Assembly: GCF_000195575.1 (NCBI RefSeq)
Contig: NC_015391.1
Span: 1,910,363 to 1,974,362 of the forward strand
Source of the DNA: Carnobacterium sp. 17-4
GTDB lineage: Bacteria > Bacillota > Bacilli > Lactobacillales > Carnobacteriaceae
Length of the DNA stretch: 64,000 bases
Direction of reading: 5' to 3'
Shown here: positions 17,741 through 26,566 of the stretch, in pieces
Numbering within the stretch: the first letter of the stretch is position 1
Layout: each line of letters starts with the position of its first letter
The notes under the pieces: model-generated
Database searches by the model: none
Seen by the model: only the letters and a program-made list of their open reading frames with translations
What the model was told of the DNA's origin: nothing
Program-made: the position numbers and the translations under genes

Positions 17741-18811
17741 ATGAAACCTACGAATAACCGAAAAAATGAACATGTTTCATTAGCCGAAAAATTTGCTAAA
17801 GAGACCCGCAAGTCAGATTTTGACTCTTTCCGTTTTGTTCACCATTCTTTTCCTGAAATGAGCGTAGCTGATGCATCTATCTCTACTTCATTTGCAGGTC
17901 TAGAAATGACGTCCCCTTTTTACATTAATGCAATGACCGGTGGAAGCACCTGGACAAAAAAGGTAAATGAAAAATTAGCTTTGATTGCTCGAGAAACTGG
18001 AATCGCTATGGCAACAGGTTCAATTAGTGCTGCTCTTAAAGATCCTTCTGTTGAAGACAGCTACACCATTGTCAGAGAAGTTAATCCAAATGGGATGGTT
18101 TTTGCTAACTTAGGTACAGGTCAAACACTTGAAAATGCTAAGAAAGCTGTGGACTTAATTCAAGCTAATGCTCTTCAGATTCATGTAAACTCACCTCAAG
18201 AAATTGTTATGCCAGAAGGCGATCGTGATTTTTCCAATTGGTTAACAGAATTAGAAAACATTGTTCACCATTTAGCTGTACCTGTCATCGTTAAAGAAGT
18301 CGGGTTCGGAATGAGCCGAGAAACTATCCAGCAATTGACTTCAATTGGTGTAAAAACTATTGATATTAGTGGACAAGGTGGAACAAACTTTGCCCAAATT
18401 GAAAACTATCGCCGGACTACTGAGAAGTTTGATTATTTAGAAGACTGGGGACAATCAACCGTTATTTCTTTAGTAGAAGCTCAGCCTTTTATCAATGAAA
18501 TAGAACTGTTGGCCTCAGGTGGCATACGCAATCCCTTAGACATCGTTAAAGCCTTATCTCTGGGAGCGAAAGGTGTTGGCATTTCAGGTCTCTTCTTGCA
18601 TATGGCATTAAGAGATGGTGTAGAAGCTACTATTCTAGAAGTAAATACCTGGAAGAATCAAATCGCATCGATTATGACTCTTCTTGGGAAAAAATCAATC
18701 AAAGATCTAAGTCAAGCTGATATTATCTTGCTTGGAGAAGTAAAAGATTGGTGTGAACTTCGCAAGATCGATGCTTCAATCTTTGCCAATCGCTCTTCAC
18801 AACACTATTGA
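17741..18811 (+). CDS. fni: Isopentenyl-diphosphate delta-isomerase, type 2 (FMN)
   Basis: A 356-residue flavoenzyme that interconverts isopentenyl and dimethylallyl diphosphate. Family features are RKNEHVSLA at the N terminus, YINAMTGGS near residue 70, ATGSISAAL, and the FMN phosphate-binding DISGQGGTNFAQIENYR and SGGIRNPLDIVKAL segments. The ATG at 17741 is spaced eight bases from GGAGG; an in-frame TTG at 17726 overlaps that site and is rejected. Last gene of the mevalonate operon, followed at once by a strong terminator. Confidence 0.95.
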   Translation: MKPTNNRKNEHVSLAEKFAKETRKSDFDSFRFVHHSFPEMSVADASISTSFAGLEMTSPFYINAMTGGSTWTKKVNEKLALIARETGIAMATGSISAALKDPSVEDSYTIVREVNPNGMVFANLGTGQTLENAKKAVDLIQANALQIHVNSPQEIVMPEGDRDFSNWLTELENIVHHLAVPVIVKEVGFGMSRETIQQLTSIGVKTIDISGQGGTNFAQIENYRRTTEKFDYLEDWGQSTVISLVEAQPFINEIELLASGGIRNPLDIVKALSLGAKGVGISGLFLHMALRDGVEATILEVNTWKNQIASIMTLLGKKSIKDLSQADIILLGEVKDWCELRKIDASIFANRSSQHY

Positions 18812-18822
18812 TTCTACTAACA

Positions 18823-18877
18823 ATACAAATAAGGTCAGCCATTGAATTCAATGGCTGACCTTATTTGTATGATTTTT
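18823..18877. terminator. Bidirectional terminator after the mevalonate operon
   Basis: A perfect inverted repeat of 24-base arms (18823-18846 and 18847-18870) with no spacer, followed by TTTTT. It separates fni from the convergent acetyltransferase gene, whose stop is at 18879. Confidence 0.9.
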
Positions 18878-18878
18878 C

Positions 18879-19664
18879 TTACGCTTCTTTATTTTTTAGC
18901 ATGATCCACTTTTGTGTATCCTTAAAGCCTAAGTGTTGATACAATCGTCCGACATCCGGATCGGAATAAAATAAACAAGCCGTTTTATTCTTCATGTTAC
19001 AATAATTCACTAAAGCAGACACTACAGCTGTTGCGTACCCCTGTTTACGGTAACTTTCAATCGTACCAACAGCTAGTATCATGCCTGAAAGCTTTGTTTC
19101 AATTGCAATTCTACCAGATGAAATAATCTTACCGTTCTCATCTTTGATCACTTGGATCCCATTCATGTTTAAATCTAAGTCATTTGTAATTTCTTCAATT
19201 GTTTGTTCATGCTTCATACCCGTTTCTTTTAGAGAATCAATATAGGATTGAATATCTTCTTTGTCTAAGGGAATGACTTGTTGAAGAAGCGGACTTTCCA
19301 TTTCCAACTCTTTACACTCAGCCAAACAGGTTTCTTCTTTTTCATAATCCGTAAAATCTTCTTCATATTGAGCAATGACTTCCTCACTACCAGAGATATA
19401 CATAGGGCTCAAACTTTGGATCAAAGGTAAGAAAGTATCAAATCCTTCAAAATCTTTCCCATGGATCGGCATAAGATTTTCCTTGTAACGCACTAAGACA
19501 CCAATAATGTCATCCTTATTGTTGACATAAGCCCATACATCTACATCAAAATGCTCAACTCCATATGTTTCAATATCGCCAATAGCAAATAAATTTACGC
19601 TCGGGTCCTCATAGAGAAAGTTCAATACATCTTCACGTTTACTTTCATCACATTTATAAATCAT
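18879..19664 (-). CDS. GNAT-family acetyltransferase, two-domain
   Basis: A 261-residue protein with a degenerate N-terminal half and a C-terminal GNAT domain (about 135-258). The acetyl-CoA-binding pattern is visible as ILAVGTIESYRKQGYATAVVSALV (motif A, around residue 200) and a terminal YQHLGFKDTQKW. The substrate is unknown. The start at 19664 follows GGAGAGGAAGAG. It is transcribed alone, against the mevalonate operon. Confidence 0.85.
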   Translation of the reverse strand: MIYKCDESKREDVLNFLYEDPSVNLFAIGDIETYGVEHFDVDVWAYVNNKDDIIGVLVRYKENLMPIHGKDFEGFDTFLPLIQSLSPMYISGSEEVIAQYEEDFTDYEKEETCLAECKELEMESPLLQQVIPLDKEDIQSYIDSLKETGMKHEQTIEEITNDLDLNMNGIQVIKDENGKIISSGRIAIETKLSGMILAVGTIESYRKQGYATAVVSALVNYCNMKNKTACLFYSDPDVGRLYQHLGFKDTQKWIMLKNKEA

Positions 19665-19768
19665 TTTCGCTCTTCCTCTCCAATAACGGCCTTAGTCCCT
19701 TAAGTATACTTTTTCAGCAAAATAATTGTCGGATTTTGCACTTCATTTGAACATTTATTCTTACGTTT

Positions 19769-20092
19769 TCAAAATACATACACCATTAAAGTAATTGCAC
19801 TGATTCCTAATACCATAGACCATAAAAGATTTTTTGTTTTATAGGCCACAAAAAAGACAATAACAGAAGGGATCAGTTTTATATTATTTATTGGGTCAAC
19901 ATTAAATTGACCTTCCCAAAAGAAAATATCCGAAAATATTAAAGCTGCAAATATGGATACAGGAATAAAGGACATCCATTTTGAAATTTTATCCGGTACG
20001 GAACGATTGCTCAAAACAAGCATAGGCAATAATCGTGGGATATAGGTGACAATCGCCATACCTAGGATCAGCTGCAGTTGCTGACTAGTCAT
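19769..20092 (-). CDS. azlD: AzlD branched-chain amino acid export subunit
   Basis: A 107-residue membrane protein with about four hydrophobic segments and the TYIPRLLPMLVL signature of AzlD. It pairs with AzlC as a two-subunit exporter of branched-chain amino acids and analogues. Its start overlaps the end of azlC by eight bases, so the two are translated together. Confidence 0.9.
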   Translation of the reverse strand: MTSQQLQLILGMAIVTYIPRLLPMLVLSNRSVPDKISKWMSFIPVSIFAALIFSDIFFWEGQFNVDPINNIKLIPSVIVFFVAYKTKNLLWSMVLGISAITLMVYVF

Positions 20093-20804
20093 AATCTATC
20101 CCCTCATTTCCTATTCTTACTTTTTTGTTCATTAAGTATTCATCAACAAAATAGCCGATAAAAGAGGCTAAGATTGCCGCAATCACTAGTGCAATCGTAT
20201 GTTGTAAAAGAATCGTAAAAACAACAGCTAATACTCCGGCTGTTAAACCCACAAAAACGTACAGTTTAGACACAAATTGACTGACCAGTAAACTGATAAA
20301 CATAGCGATTAAGACATAGTTTATGATTGTCGTATCAATAACCCAAGCACTACCGACAAGCGCACCAATAAACGTGCTGAAAGACCATGTAAGGTAATTT
20401 AAGACATTAATCGATAAAGCTTTATTTGCAGTCCATTCATGATTTTTAAATTGATTGTAATTAATAGCAAATGACTCATCCGCTAGAGTGTGACTGAAAA
20501 AAAGAGTGAATGGTAGAGACGGTTTTTTGATAAAACCAGACATACTGGAGCTCATCAATAAATGTCGCAGATTTAAAAAGAATGTCATTGTAATAATTGC
20601 TGGAATCGAAGCTCCCATACTTACCATTGAAGCCGCCATAAATTGAGCTGCTCCTCCAAAAACGAGTAAACTCATTGCTAAAATAGTTACTGCATTGAAT
20701 CCCGCGTCATATAAAACCATACCACCAGCTAATCCCAAAGGCACATAACTGATCATGACTGGATAAATCACTTTTAATCCATCCATCCAATCTTGTTTTT
20801 TCAT
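20085..20804 (-). CDS. azlC: AzlC branched-chain amino acid export permease
   Basis: A 239-residue inner-membrane permease of the LIV-E family. The PVMISYVPLGLAGG start, the GGAAQFMAASM segment near residue 52 and the FFLNLRHLLMSSS motif near 85 are typical. With AzlD it would export branched-chain amino acids. The start at 20804 has an AGGAGGGATT site. It is the first gene of the two-gene unit. Confidence 0.92.
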   Translation of the reverse strand: MKKQDWMDGLKVIYPVMISYVPLGLAGGMVLYDAGFNAVTILAMSLLVFGGAAQFMAASMVSMGASIPAIITMTFFLNLRHLLMSSSMSGFIKKPSLPFTLFFSHTLADESFAINYNQFKNHEWTANKALSINVLNYLTWSFSTFIGALVGSAWVIDTTIINYVLIAMFISLLVSQFVSKLYVFVGLTAGVLAVVFTILLQHTIALVIAAILASFIGYFVDEYLMNKKVRIGNEGIDYD

Positions 20805-20983
20805 TTTCCAATCCCTCCTAACGAACGTGTAACAGCTAGTATATCACATTGTTACGTTTTTTTAGTAGAATTTCTAGTTAATTGACACTACGAAAAAGTT
20901 GGTTTTATTTAATTAGATTGTAACTCTTTCCCACTTTTGATAATGTAAACCTAATGAATTACATATGAAAGGAGTCAGTATAC

Positions 20984-21193
20984 ATGTTAAAAAGAATAGT
21001 CATTGGATCTTTCTTTGTAAGTATTGGTTATTTTTTAGTGTACTTTTTTGTACCAGCACTTAAAAATGCTGTTTATAGTGGAGGCTTTTGGGCTATCTTA
21101 CACGCTTTAATGGGTGTCATCTTAATCGTTGGTATTTTTGGTATTATCCTTTATGTTCTTTACTATTTATTTTCGGACCCTCATAAAAAATGA
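20984..21193 (+). CDS. Small two-helix membrane protein
   Basis: A 69-residue protein with two hydrophobic stretches (about 5-25 and 35-60) and a basic tail. No family is recognised. It has a good AAAGGAGTC site and its own terminator, so it is probably a real monocistronic gene. Function unknown. Confidence 0.6.
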   Translation: MLKRIVIGSFFVSIGYFLVYFFVPALKNAVYSGGFWAILHALMGVILIVGIFGIILYVLYYLFSDPHKK

Positions 21194-21194
21194 C

Positions 21195-21228
21195 AAAAAG
21201 AGTGTTGAGAAATCTCAACACTCTTTTT
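21195..21228. terminator. Bidirectional terminator
   Basis: Perfect 16-base arms AAAAAGAGTGTTGAGA and complement around a two-base centre. It ends the small membrane protein gene and the convergent pdp gene. Confidence 0.9.
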
Positions 21229-21239
21229 AATTTCATCTA

Positions 21240-22541
21240 TTAACTTAAGATAACTTCATGAATTAAGGGAATTGGTGTAGCTGAATCAGCTATTGTGATA
21301 CCTTCCCAGATTTTTTGTTCTACTTCTGGAACTTCTTCTTGATTTGTATGAATCGTCAACAATGCTTCACCTTTTTTAACAGCATCGCCTACTTTTTTAT
21401 GCAAGACAATACCTACTGCTAAATCAATTTCGCTTTCTTTGGTAGCTCGTCCAGCACCTAGCATCATAGCCGCAATTCCCAACTCATCTGCTATAATTTC
21501 TGAAACGAATCCGTCTCTATTTGCTAAAACATCAATTTGGTAATCTGATTTTGGCAATAACTCTGGATTATCAATAACGCTCGTGTCTCCGCCTTGAGAA
21601 GCAATAAATGTTTTAAATTTTTCAAGTGCTTTCCCATTTCTAATGGACTCTTCTAATAAAGCTCTTGCTTCATCTAAATCTTTTCCTATGCCAGCTAAAT
21701 GAACCATTTGGCTTCCTAATGTTAAGCACAAGTCCATTAAATCAGCAGGACCTTTGCCGTTTAAAGCGTCGATTGCTTCTTTAACTTCTAAAGCATTACC
21801 AATTGCAAAACCTAGTGGTTGACTCATATCAGAAATAACGGCCATCGTATTACGTCCAACGCGGTTTCCGATTTGAACCATAGCGTGAGCTAACAATCTA
21901 GCATCATCTGTTGTCTTCATGAAGGCTCCTGCACCTGTTTTCACATCTAATACGATAGCATCTGCTCCAGCTGCTATTTTTTTACTCATAATCGAACTTG
22001 CAATCAATGGAATAGATTCAACTGTGCTTGTTACATCTCTTAGAGCGTACAGTTTTTTATCTGCTGGTGTTAAGTTACCAGATTGCCCAATTACAGCTAC
22101 TTTATTTTCATTTACTAACTCAATAAATTTTTCTTGAGTCAATTCTACGTTAAATCCTGGAATGGCTTCTAATTTATCAATTGTCCCACCTGTGTGACCA
22201 AGACCGCGTCCACTCATCTTAGCCATTGGAATGCCTAAGCTTGCTACTAGAGGCGCTAAAACAAGCGTTGTCGTATCGCCTACTCCACCTGTTGAATGTT
22301 TGTCTACCTTCACACCTTTAATGGCTGACAGATCAATTTCTTCGCCAGAATGAACAATACTCATCGTTAGATCACTTTTTTCGCGATCATCCATATCTTT
22401 AAAGTAAATTGCCATCAACATTGCACTCATTTGGTACTCTGGAATTTTACCTTCTGTATATTCTTCGATCATGGTATTGATCTCTTCAGTTGTTAAAGTA
22501 TTTCCATGTTGTTTTTTTGTAATCAAATCGACCATTCTCAT
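21240..22541 (-). CDS. pdp: Pyrimidine-nucleoside phosphorylase
   Basis: A 433-residue cytoplasmic enzyme that cleaves uridine, thymidine or deoxyuridine with phosphate. The signature [20 protein letters not shown] is near residue 88, after the phosphate-binding [12 protein letters not shown] loop. Length and MRMVDLI start match the Bacillus Pdp group rather than E. coli DeoA. An AAAGGGG site precedes the ATG. The ribose-5-phosphate isomerase gene lies upstream on the same strand, 145 bases away; together they would feed nucleoside sugar into the pentose phosphate pathway. Confidence 0.94.
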   Translation of the reverse strand: MRMVDLITKKQHGNTLTTEEINTMIEEYTEGKIPEYQMSAMLMAIYFKDMDDREKSDLTMSIVHSGEEIDLSAIKGVKVDKHSTGGVGDTTTLVLAPLVASLGIPMAKMSGRGLGHTGGTIDKLEAIPGFNVELTQEKFIELVNENKVAVIGQSGNLTPADKKLYALRDVTSTVESIPLIASSIMSKKIAAGADAIVLDVKTGAGAFMKTTDDARLLAHAMVQIGNRVGRNTMAVISDMSQPLGFAIGNALEVKEAIDALNGKGPADLMDLCLTLGSQMVHLAGIGKDLDEARALLEESIRNGKALEKFKTFIASQGGDTSVIDNPELLPKSDYQIDVLANRDGFVSEIIADELGIAAMMLGAGRATKESEIDLAVGIVLHKKVGDAVKKGEALLTIHTNQEEVPEVEQKIWEGITIADSATPIPLIHEVILS

Positions 22542-22686
22542 TTAGCTGATACCCCTTTATTTAAATTGATTCATTTATCTTACCACAATCTCCAAAAAAA
22601 CGTTTTCACTACTTACACATTCTAACAATACCCTCATCGTTCGCCAATCTTTTAGCCATAGTTCTCTTAAGGATTGTTCCTTTATT

Positions 22687-23358
22687 TTAGCGTGCCTCAA
22701 TAATTTCTAACCCGGATTCACGACCTACAATGATGGTATTGACACGATCAAGAAACAACCCATGTTCCATAACGCCTGTTAACCCGTCTAACCATAAAGC
22801 TAATGACTGAGGATCTTCTATCTTAGCCATATGTAAATCAATGATATAATGTCCGCCATCTGTTAAATAGTTTTCGCCAGTCTCACTTTTTCTCATCGAC
22901 GGCAGGAATCCTTTTTCATCAAATATACGCATCAATTGCTGACTGCCATAAGGCAATACTTCGATTGGTAAAGGAAATGCACCCAACGTTTCAACCATTT
23001 TACTCTCATCAACAATCCATATCACTTTTTTTGAATAATCTGCAACGATTTTTTCGAATAGAAGAGCTCCACCTCCACCTTTTACCCCTTGATAATGAGC
23101 ATCAATCTCGTCAGCACCATCAATCGTTACATCTACTTTTTCAACTTCATCAATTGTTTTTAGTGGAATACCTAACTGTTCGGCTTGTTCTTTTGTACGA
23201 GTTGAAGTCGTTACTCCAGTAATCGATAGTCCTTCTTTAACGCGCTTTCCAAGAGCTTCAACCATATAATAAGCCGTTGACCCAGTTCCTAATCCAACAA
23301 CCATACCATCTGTTACATATTCTGCTGCCTTTTCTCCAACTAATTGCTTTAAATTCAT
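22687..23358 (-). CDS. rpiA: Ribose-5-phosphate isomerase A
   Basis: A 223-residue enzyme interconverting ribose 5-phosphate and ribulose 5-phosphate. Three RpiA motifs are visible: VGLGTGSTAYY near residue 22, TIDGADEID near 77 and KGGGGALLFEKI near 92 containing the catalytic region. The length is normal. The start follows GGAGGGTCAAAAGG. It precedes pdp on the same strand. Confidence 0.95.
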   Translation of the reverse strand: MNLKQLVGEKAAEYVTDGMVVGLGTGSTAYYMVEALGKRVKEGLSITGVTTSTRTKEQAEQLGIPLKTIDEVEKVDVTIDGADEIDAHYQGVKGGGGALLFEKIVADYSKKVIWIVDESKMVETLGAFPLPIEVLPYGSQQLMRIFDEKGFLPSMRKSETGENYLTDGGHYIIDLHMAKIEDPQSLALWLDGLTGVMEHGLFLDRVNTIIVGRESGLEIIEAR

Positions 23359-23540
23359 CCTTTTGACCCTCCTGATACGTACTTTTATTCATTATTAGTA
23401 TAGCATAACGCCTACTCTATAGAGTATTAACAGCTAAAAATAATACATAAAAAAGGACGTTTATTATTATTTAATGAAACAGTTAATTTTAGATTCAAAT
23501 TGGAGAAATCATGCTTTATTTGTCCACTAAACAGCAAAAA

Positions 23541-23582
23541 CCACTGAAGAGTTTGCACCTTCAGTGGGTTTTGTGGTTTTTT
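23541..23582. terminator. Terminator between the pot operon and rpiA
   Basis: Arms CCACTGAAG/CTTCAGTGG with a nine-base loop. On the minus strand it is followed by TTTTTG, so it probably ends the pot operon after the hairpin elements. On the plus strand a GTGGTTTTTT run follows. Confidence 0.75.
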
Positions 23583-23601
23583 CTAAACCGTATACTAATT
23601 C

Positions 23602-23724
23602 TTTAGTTGAGCTTCACTTCCCAGACACTGGGCTATTTTCAAGAATTGACGCAATGCGCGGGATGCTCTTGCTTTCAGTTCTTGAAAATTGCTGTGTGTC
23701 TAAACGGGAAGTTCAGCATCCTTT
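23602..23724. repeat. Hairpin element, copy 1 of a tandem pair
   Basis: About 120 bases starting TTTAGTTGAGCT and ending CAGCATCCTTTT. Its ends pair (GCTTCACTTCCC with GGGAAGTTCAGC, 10 of 12), then AGACAC with GTGTGTCT, then ATTTTCAAGAATTGA with TCAGTTCTTGAAAAT, giving one long interrupted stem. No coding frame is credible. Copy 2 follows at once with the same end sequences but a different middle. Confidence 0.65.
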
Positions 23725-23843
23725 TAGTTGAGCTGCGTGTCTCACCCTCTCGAGAAAAAGATAAAACTTCTTCGGGGGAAAACCCCCTACGAATTTTTCC
23801 TGTTTTCTTATCGAGGATAATCGAGACACTCCGCATCCTTTTA
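23723..23843. repeat. Hairpin element, copy 2 of a tandem pair
   Basis: Starts TTTAGTTGAGCT and ends CCGCATCCTTTT, like copy 1. The ends pair (GCTGCGTGTCTC with GAGACACTCCGC, 10 of 12), with an inner GGGGG-AAAA-CCCCC hairpin at 23774-23787. It touches the potD stop codon. Both copies would be transcribed as the 3' end of the pot message. Confidence 0.65.
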
Positions 23844-24914
23844 TTTTCTGTGCATTTTGAATTCTAGGAAGTAGTCATTGTAGATGCCGATGTATTCGGA
23901 ACCTAAGTCTTCGTAAACTTCTAGGTTTTTCATAGTTTCTTCATTTGGGTAAAATTGTTCATCTTCTGTTATTTCAGATGGTAAGAGTTCTAATGCTGTT
24001 TTATTAGGCGTTGAGTAGCCTACGTACTCGGCATTTTGCGCTGCATTTTCTGGTTCTAACATGAAGTTGATAAATGCATACGCTGCATCAAAGTTTTTAG
24101 CTGTCTTTGGAATGACAAAATTGTCAAACCATAAATTTGAGCCTTCGCTTGGAATGACGTAATGGAGATTTTCGTTTTCCCATAACATTTCAGATGCCTC
24201 ACCAGAAAAAGTAACGGCTACTGAAGCTTCTTCTTGAATCATATACATTTTGATTTCGTCCGCAACAATAGCTTTTACGTTAGGCGTCAAACTATCTAAT
24301 TTTTTAGCTGCAGCAGCTAGTTGTTCATCATCTTTTGAATTTAGAGAATGTCCTTCACTATCTAATGCTAAACCGATAATTTCACGCGCTCCATCAATCA
24401 ACATGACTTTATTTTTTAAAGATGAATTCCATAAGTCATCCCAATGTTGAATGGCATCTTCATCCACAAATTTATCATTGTAGATGATTCCTAATGTTCC
24501 CCAAAAATAAGGAATAGAGTATTGATTATCTGGATCAAAGGGTTGATCCAAAAATTGAGCATCAATATTATTGAGTCCTTTAATTTTTGACTGATCTAAT
24601 TCAATCAATAAATTTTCATCGATCATTCTCTCAATCATGTATTCACTAGGAACGGCTAAATCATAATTCGTTCCACCTTGTTCTATTTTTGTATACATTG
24701 CTTCGTTAGAATCGAAGGTTTCATAGGTTACTCTATAACCCGTTTCCTCTTCAAATTTAGTGATCAATTCTGGATCGATATAGTCTCCCCAGTTATACAA
24801 ATTCAAACTATTTTCTCCTGTAATTCCTTGTGCCTTTTCTAGTTGATCTGCACCTAGGTACAAGCCTCCACAAACTACTAGGATGGCTAAAACCATGAAT
24901 AGTAATTTTTTCAT
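23841..24914 (-). CDS. potD: Spermidine/putrescine ABC transporter, solute-binding protein
   Basis: A 357-residue exported protein with an N-terminal hydrophobic signal/anchor (about 3-20). The mature part begins with LNLYNWGDYIDPELI, the polyamine-binding protein hallmark, and continues with YETFDSNEAMYTKI and PYFWGTLGIIYN. It delivers polyamines to the PotBC permease. Cys15 in LVVCGG is not in a convincing lipobox. The start overlaps the potC stop by four bases. It is the last gene of potRABCD. Confidence 0.93.
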   Translation of the reverse strand: MKKLLFMVLAILVVCGGLYLGADQLEKAQGITGENSLNLYNWGDYIDPELITKFEEETGYRVTYETFDSNEAMYTKIEQGGTNYDLAVPSEYMIERMIDENLLIELDQSKIKGLNNIDAQFLDQPFDPDNQYSIPYFWGTLGIIYNDKFVDEDAIQHWDDLWNSSLKNKVMLIDGAREIIGLALDSEGHSLNSKDDEQLAAAAKKLDSLTPNVKAIVADEIKMYMIQEEASVAVTFSGEASEMLWENENLHYVIPSEGSNLWFDNFVIPKTAKNFDAAYAFINFMLEPENAAQNAEYVGYSTPNKTALELLPSEITEDEQFYPNEETMKNLEVYEDLGSEYIGIYNDYFLEFKMHRK

Positions 24915-25744
24915 CGCATGCCCACCGCCTCAGCATGTTGTCGTTTTTTGTTCTTTTGTTTTTTTGTCAAATTGTGTTGTTGGATAAAGTAATAACCAAC
25001 AACTAGAATCAATGCAAAGACAAACATTAGAGCACTTAAAGCATTTATTTCCAAACTCACTCCCTGTCTAGCTCTTGAGTAAATCTCAACAGCTAACGTT
25101 GTAAACCCATTTCCTGTAACAAAGAAGGTTACCGCAAAATCATCTAGCGAGTAAGTAAATGCCATAAAATAACCTGCTAAAATACCCGGAGTAATACTAG
25201 GAAGAATTACTTTTGTCAGTACTTGCCAAGTATTTGCGCCTAAATCGCGTGCGGCTTTAATCATCGTGTCATTCATTTCTTGTAACTTTGGCAACACCAT
25301 TAACACGACAATCGGAATACTAAAAGCAACATGGGACAATAATACTGATGTAAACCCTAGACGAAATCCGATAAAGGTAAATAAAATCAAAAAACTTGCC
25401 CCAATGATTACGTCAGGAGAAACCAGCAAAATATTATTGAAGCTTAGTACAGCATTTCTTGTTTTTCTTTTTTTCAAAAAGTAAATTCCAATTGCTCCAA
25501 ATGTTCCAATAGTTGTTGCTAATAATGAAGACAGCAATGCGATGAGGAGTGTGTCTAAAACGATACCGATCAATCGTGTATCTGCAAATACTGCGACATA
25601 ATTATCTAATGTAAAACCTGTAAAACTATTCATTGTTCCGCCATCGTTAAACGAGTAAAAGATTAAGAAGGCAATTGGTGCATATAAAACGATAAAGACA
25701 AAAACCAAGTAGAGATTGGACCATTTAAATCGCTTTTTTTTCAT
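24911..25744 (-). CDS. potC: Spermidine/putrescine ABC transporter permease PotC
   Basis: A 277-residue permease with six hydrophobic segments. The EAA loop is visible as AARDLGANTWQVLTKVILPSITPGI near residue 165, where the ATPase docks. It forms the channel together with PotB. Both ends overlap neighbours by ATGA, showing tight translational coupling in the pot operon. Confidence 0.93.
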   Translation of the reverse strand: MKKKRFKWSNLYLVFVFIVLYAPIAFLIFYSFNDGGTMNSFTGFTLDNYVAVFADTRLIGIVLDTLLIALLSSLLATTIGTFGAIGIYFLKKRKTRNAVLSFNNILLVSPDVIIGASFLILFTFIGFRLGFTSVLLSHVAFSIPIVVLMVLPKLQEMNDTMIKAARDLGANTWQVLTKVILPSITPGILAGYFMAFTYSLDDFAVTFFVTGNGFTTLAVEIYSRARQGVSLEINALSALMFVFALILVVGYYFIQQHNLTKKQKNKKRQHAEAVGMR

Positions 25745-26556
25745 TTACGAACTGCCCCTTTCTTTTTCTTTTCTCCCGTAAAGAGCATGATGAGGATCAT
25801 TGCAATAATCAATACAACGCCAATCGTTGAACCCATACCCCAGTTTTGAGTAACTAAAAAATGTTGCTCAATGGCTGTCCCTAAAGTAATAACCCTGTTT
25901 CCTCCGATTAAACGTGTCAACATGAAGAGGGATAAAGAGGGAATAAAGACCGCTTGAACGCCACTTTTAACACCATTTAGAGTTAAAGGAAACACTACTC
26001 TTCTAAACGTTTCAAAACTATTTGCGCCTAAATCACGGCTTGCTCGAATAAAAGAAGGATTCATTTCTTCAAGTGCATTGAATATAGGCAAAATCATAAA
26101 TGGAATTTCGATATATGTTGCAACGACTAGGAAACTAAAATCAGTAAATAATATTTGCTGTCTTCCTATTCCGACAAAAGAGAGGAAATCGTTAACTGTC
26201 CCATTTGCACTAAAGATGCCGATAAACGCATAGGCTTTTAATAACAAGTTGATCCAAGTTGGTAGAATAATCAATAACAGCCACAATTGTTTGTGCTTTG
26301 TTTTACTCAAAAAATACGCAGTTGGGTAACTTATTAGCAAAGTAAATAATGTAATGAGAAATGCATACCAAAATGAGTTCAAAGTCATTCTAAGATATGT
26401 ACCTGATTGAAAATACGTTTGATAATTTCCTAATGTAAATTGCCCATCAACAGTAAAAAATGATTGATACACAATTAAAAGTAAAGGAGCAACAACAAAT
26501 AAGAGCAACCAAAAAGTGTATGGTATAAAATAAAACACATTAGATTTTTTCGTCAT
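25741..26556 (-). CDS. potB: Spermidine/putrescine ABC transporter permease PotB
   Basis: A 271-residue permease with six hydrophobic segments and the EAA loop ASRDLGANSFETFRRVVFPLT. I place the start at the ATG at 26556, six bases after AGGAGG and ten bases after the potA stop. A longer frame reaching 26652 would run inside potA and lacks a ribosome binding site. It partners PotC in polyamine uptake. Confidence 0.93.
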   Translation of the reverse strand: MTKKSNVFYFIPYTFWLLLFVVAPLLLIVYQSFFTVDGQFTLGNYQTYFQSGTYLRMTLNSFWYAFLITLFTLLISYPTAYFLSKTKHKQLWLLLIILPTWINLLLKAYAFIGIFSANGTVNDFLSFVGIGRQQILFTDFSFLVVATYIEIPFMILPIFNALEEMNPSFIRASRDLGANSFETFRRVVFPLTLNGVKSGVQAVFIPSLSLFMLTRLIGGNRVITLGTAIEQHFLVTQNWGMGSTIGVVLIIAMILIMLFTGEKKKKGAVRK

Positions 26557-26566
26557 TATTCTCCTC

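Noticed and set aside
23607-23867. 86-codon open frame on the plus strand over the tandem hairpin elements
   Set aside because: The elements are base-paired repeats, the frame runs into the end of potD and has no ribosome binding site.
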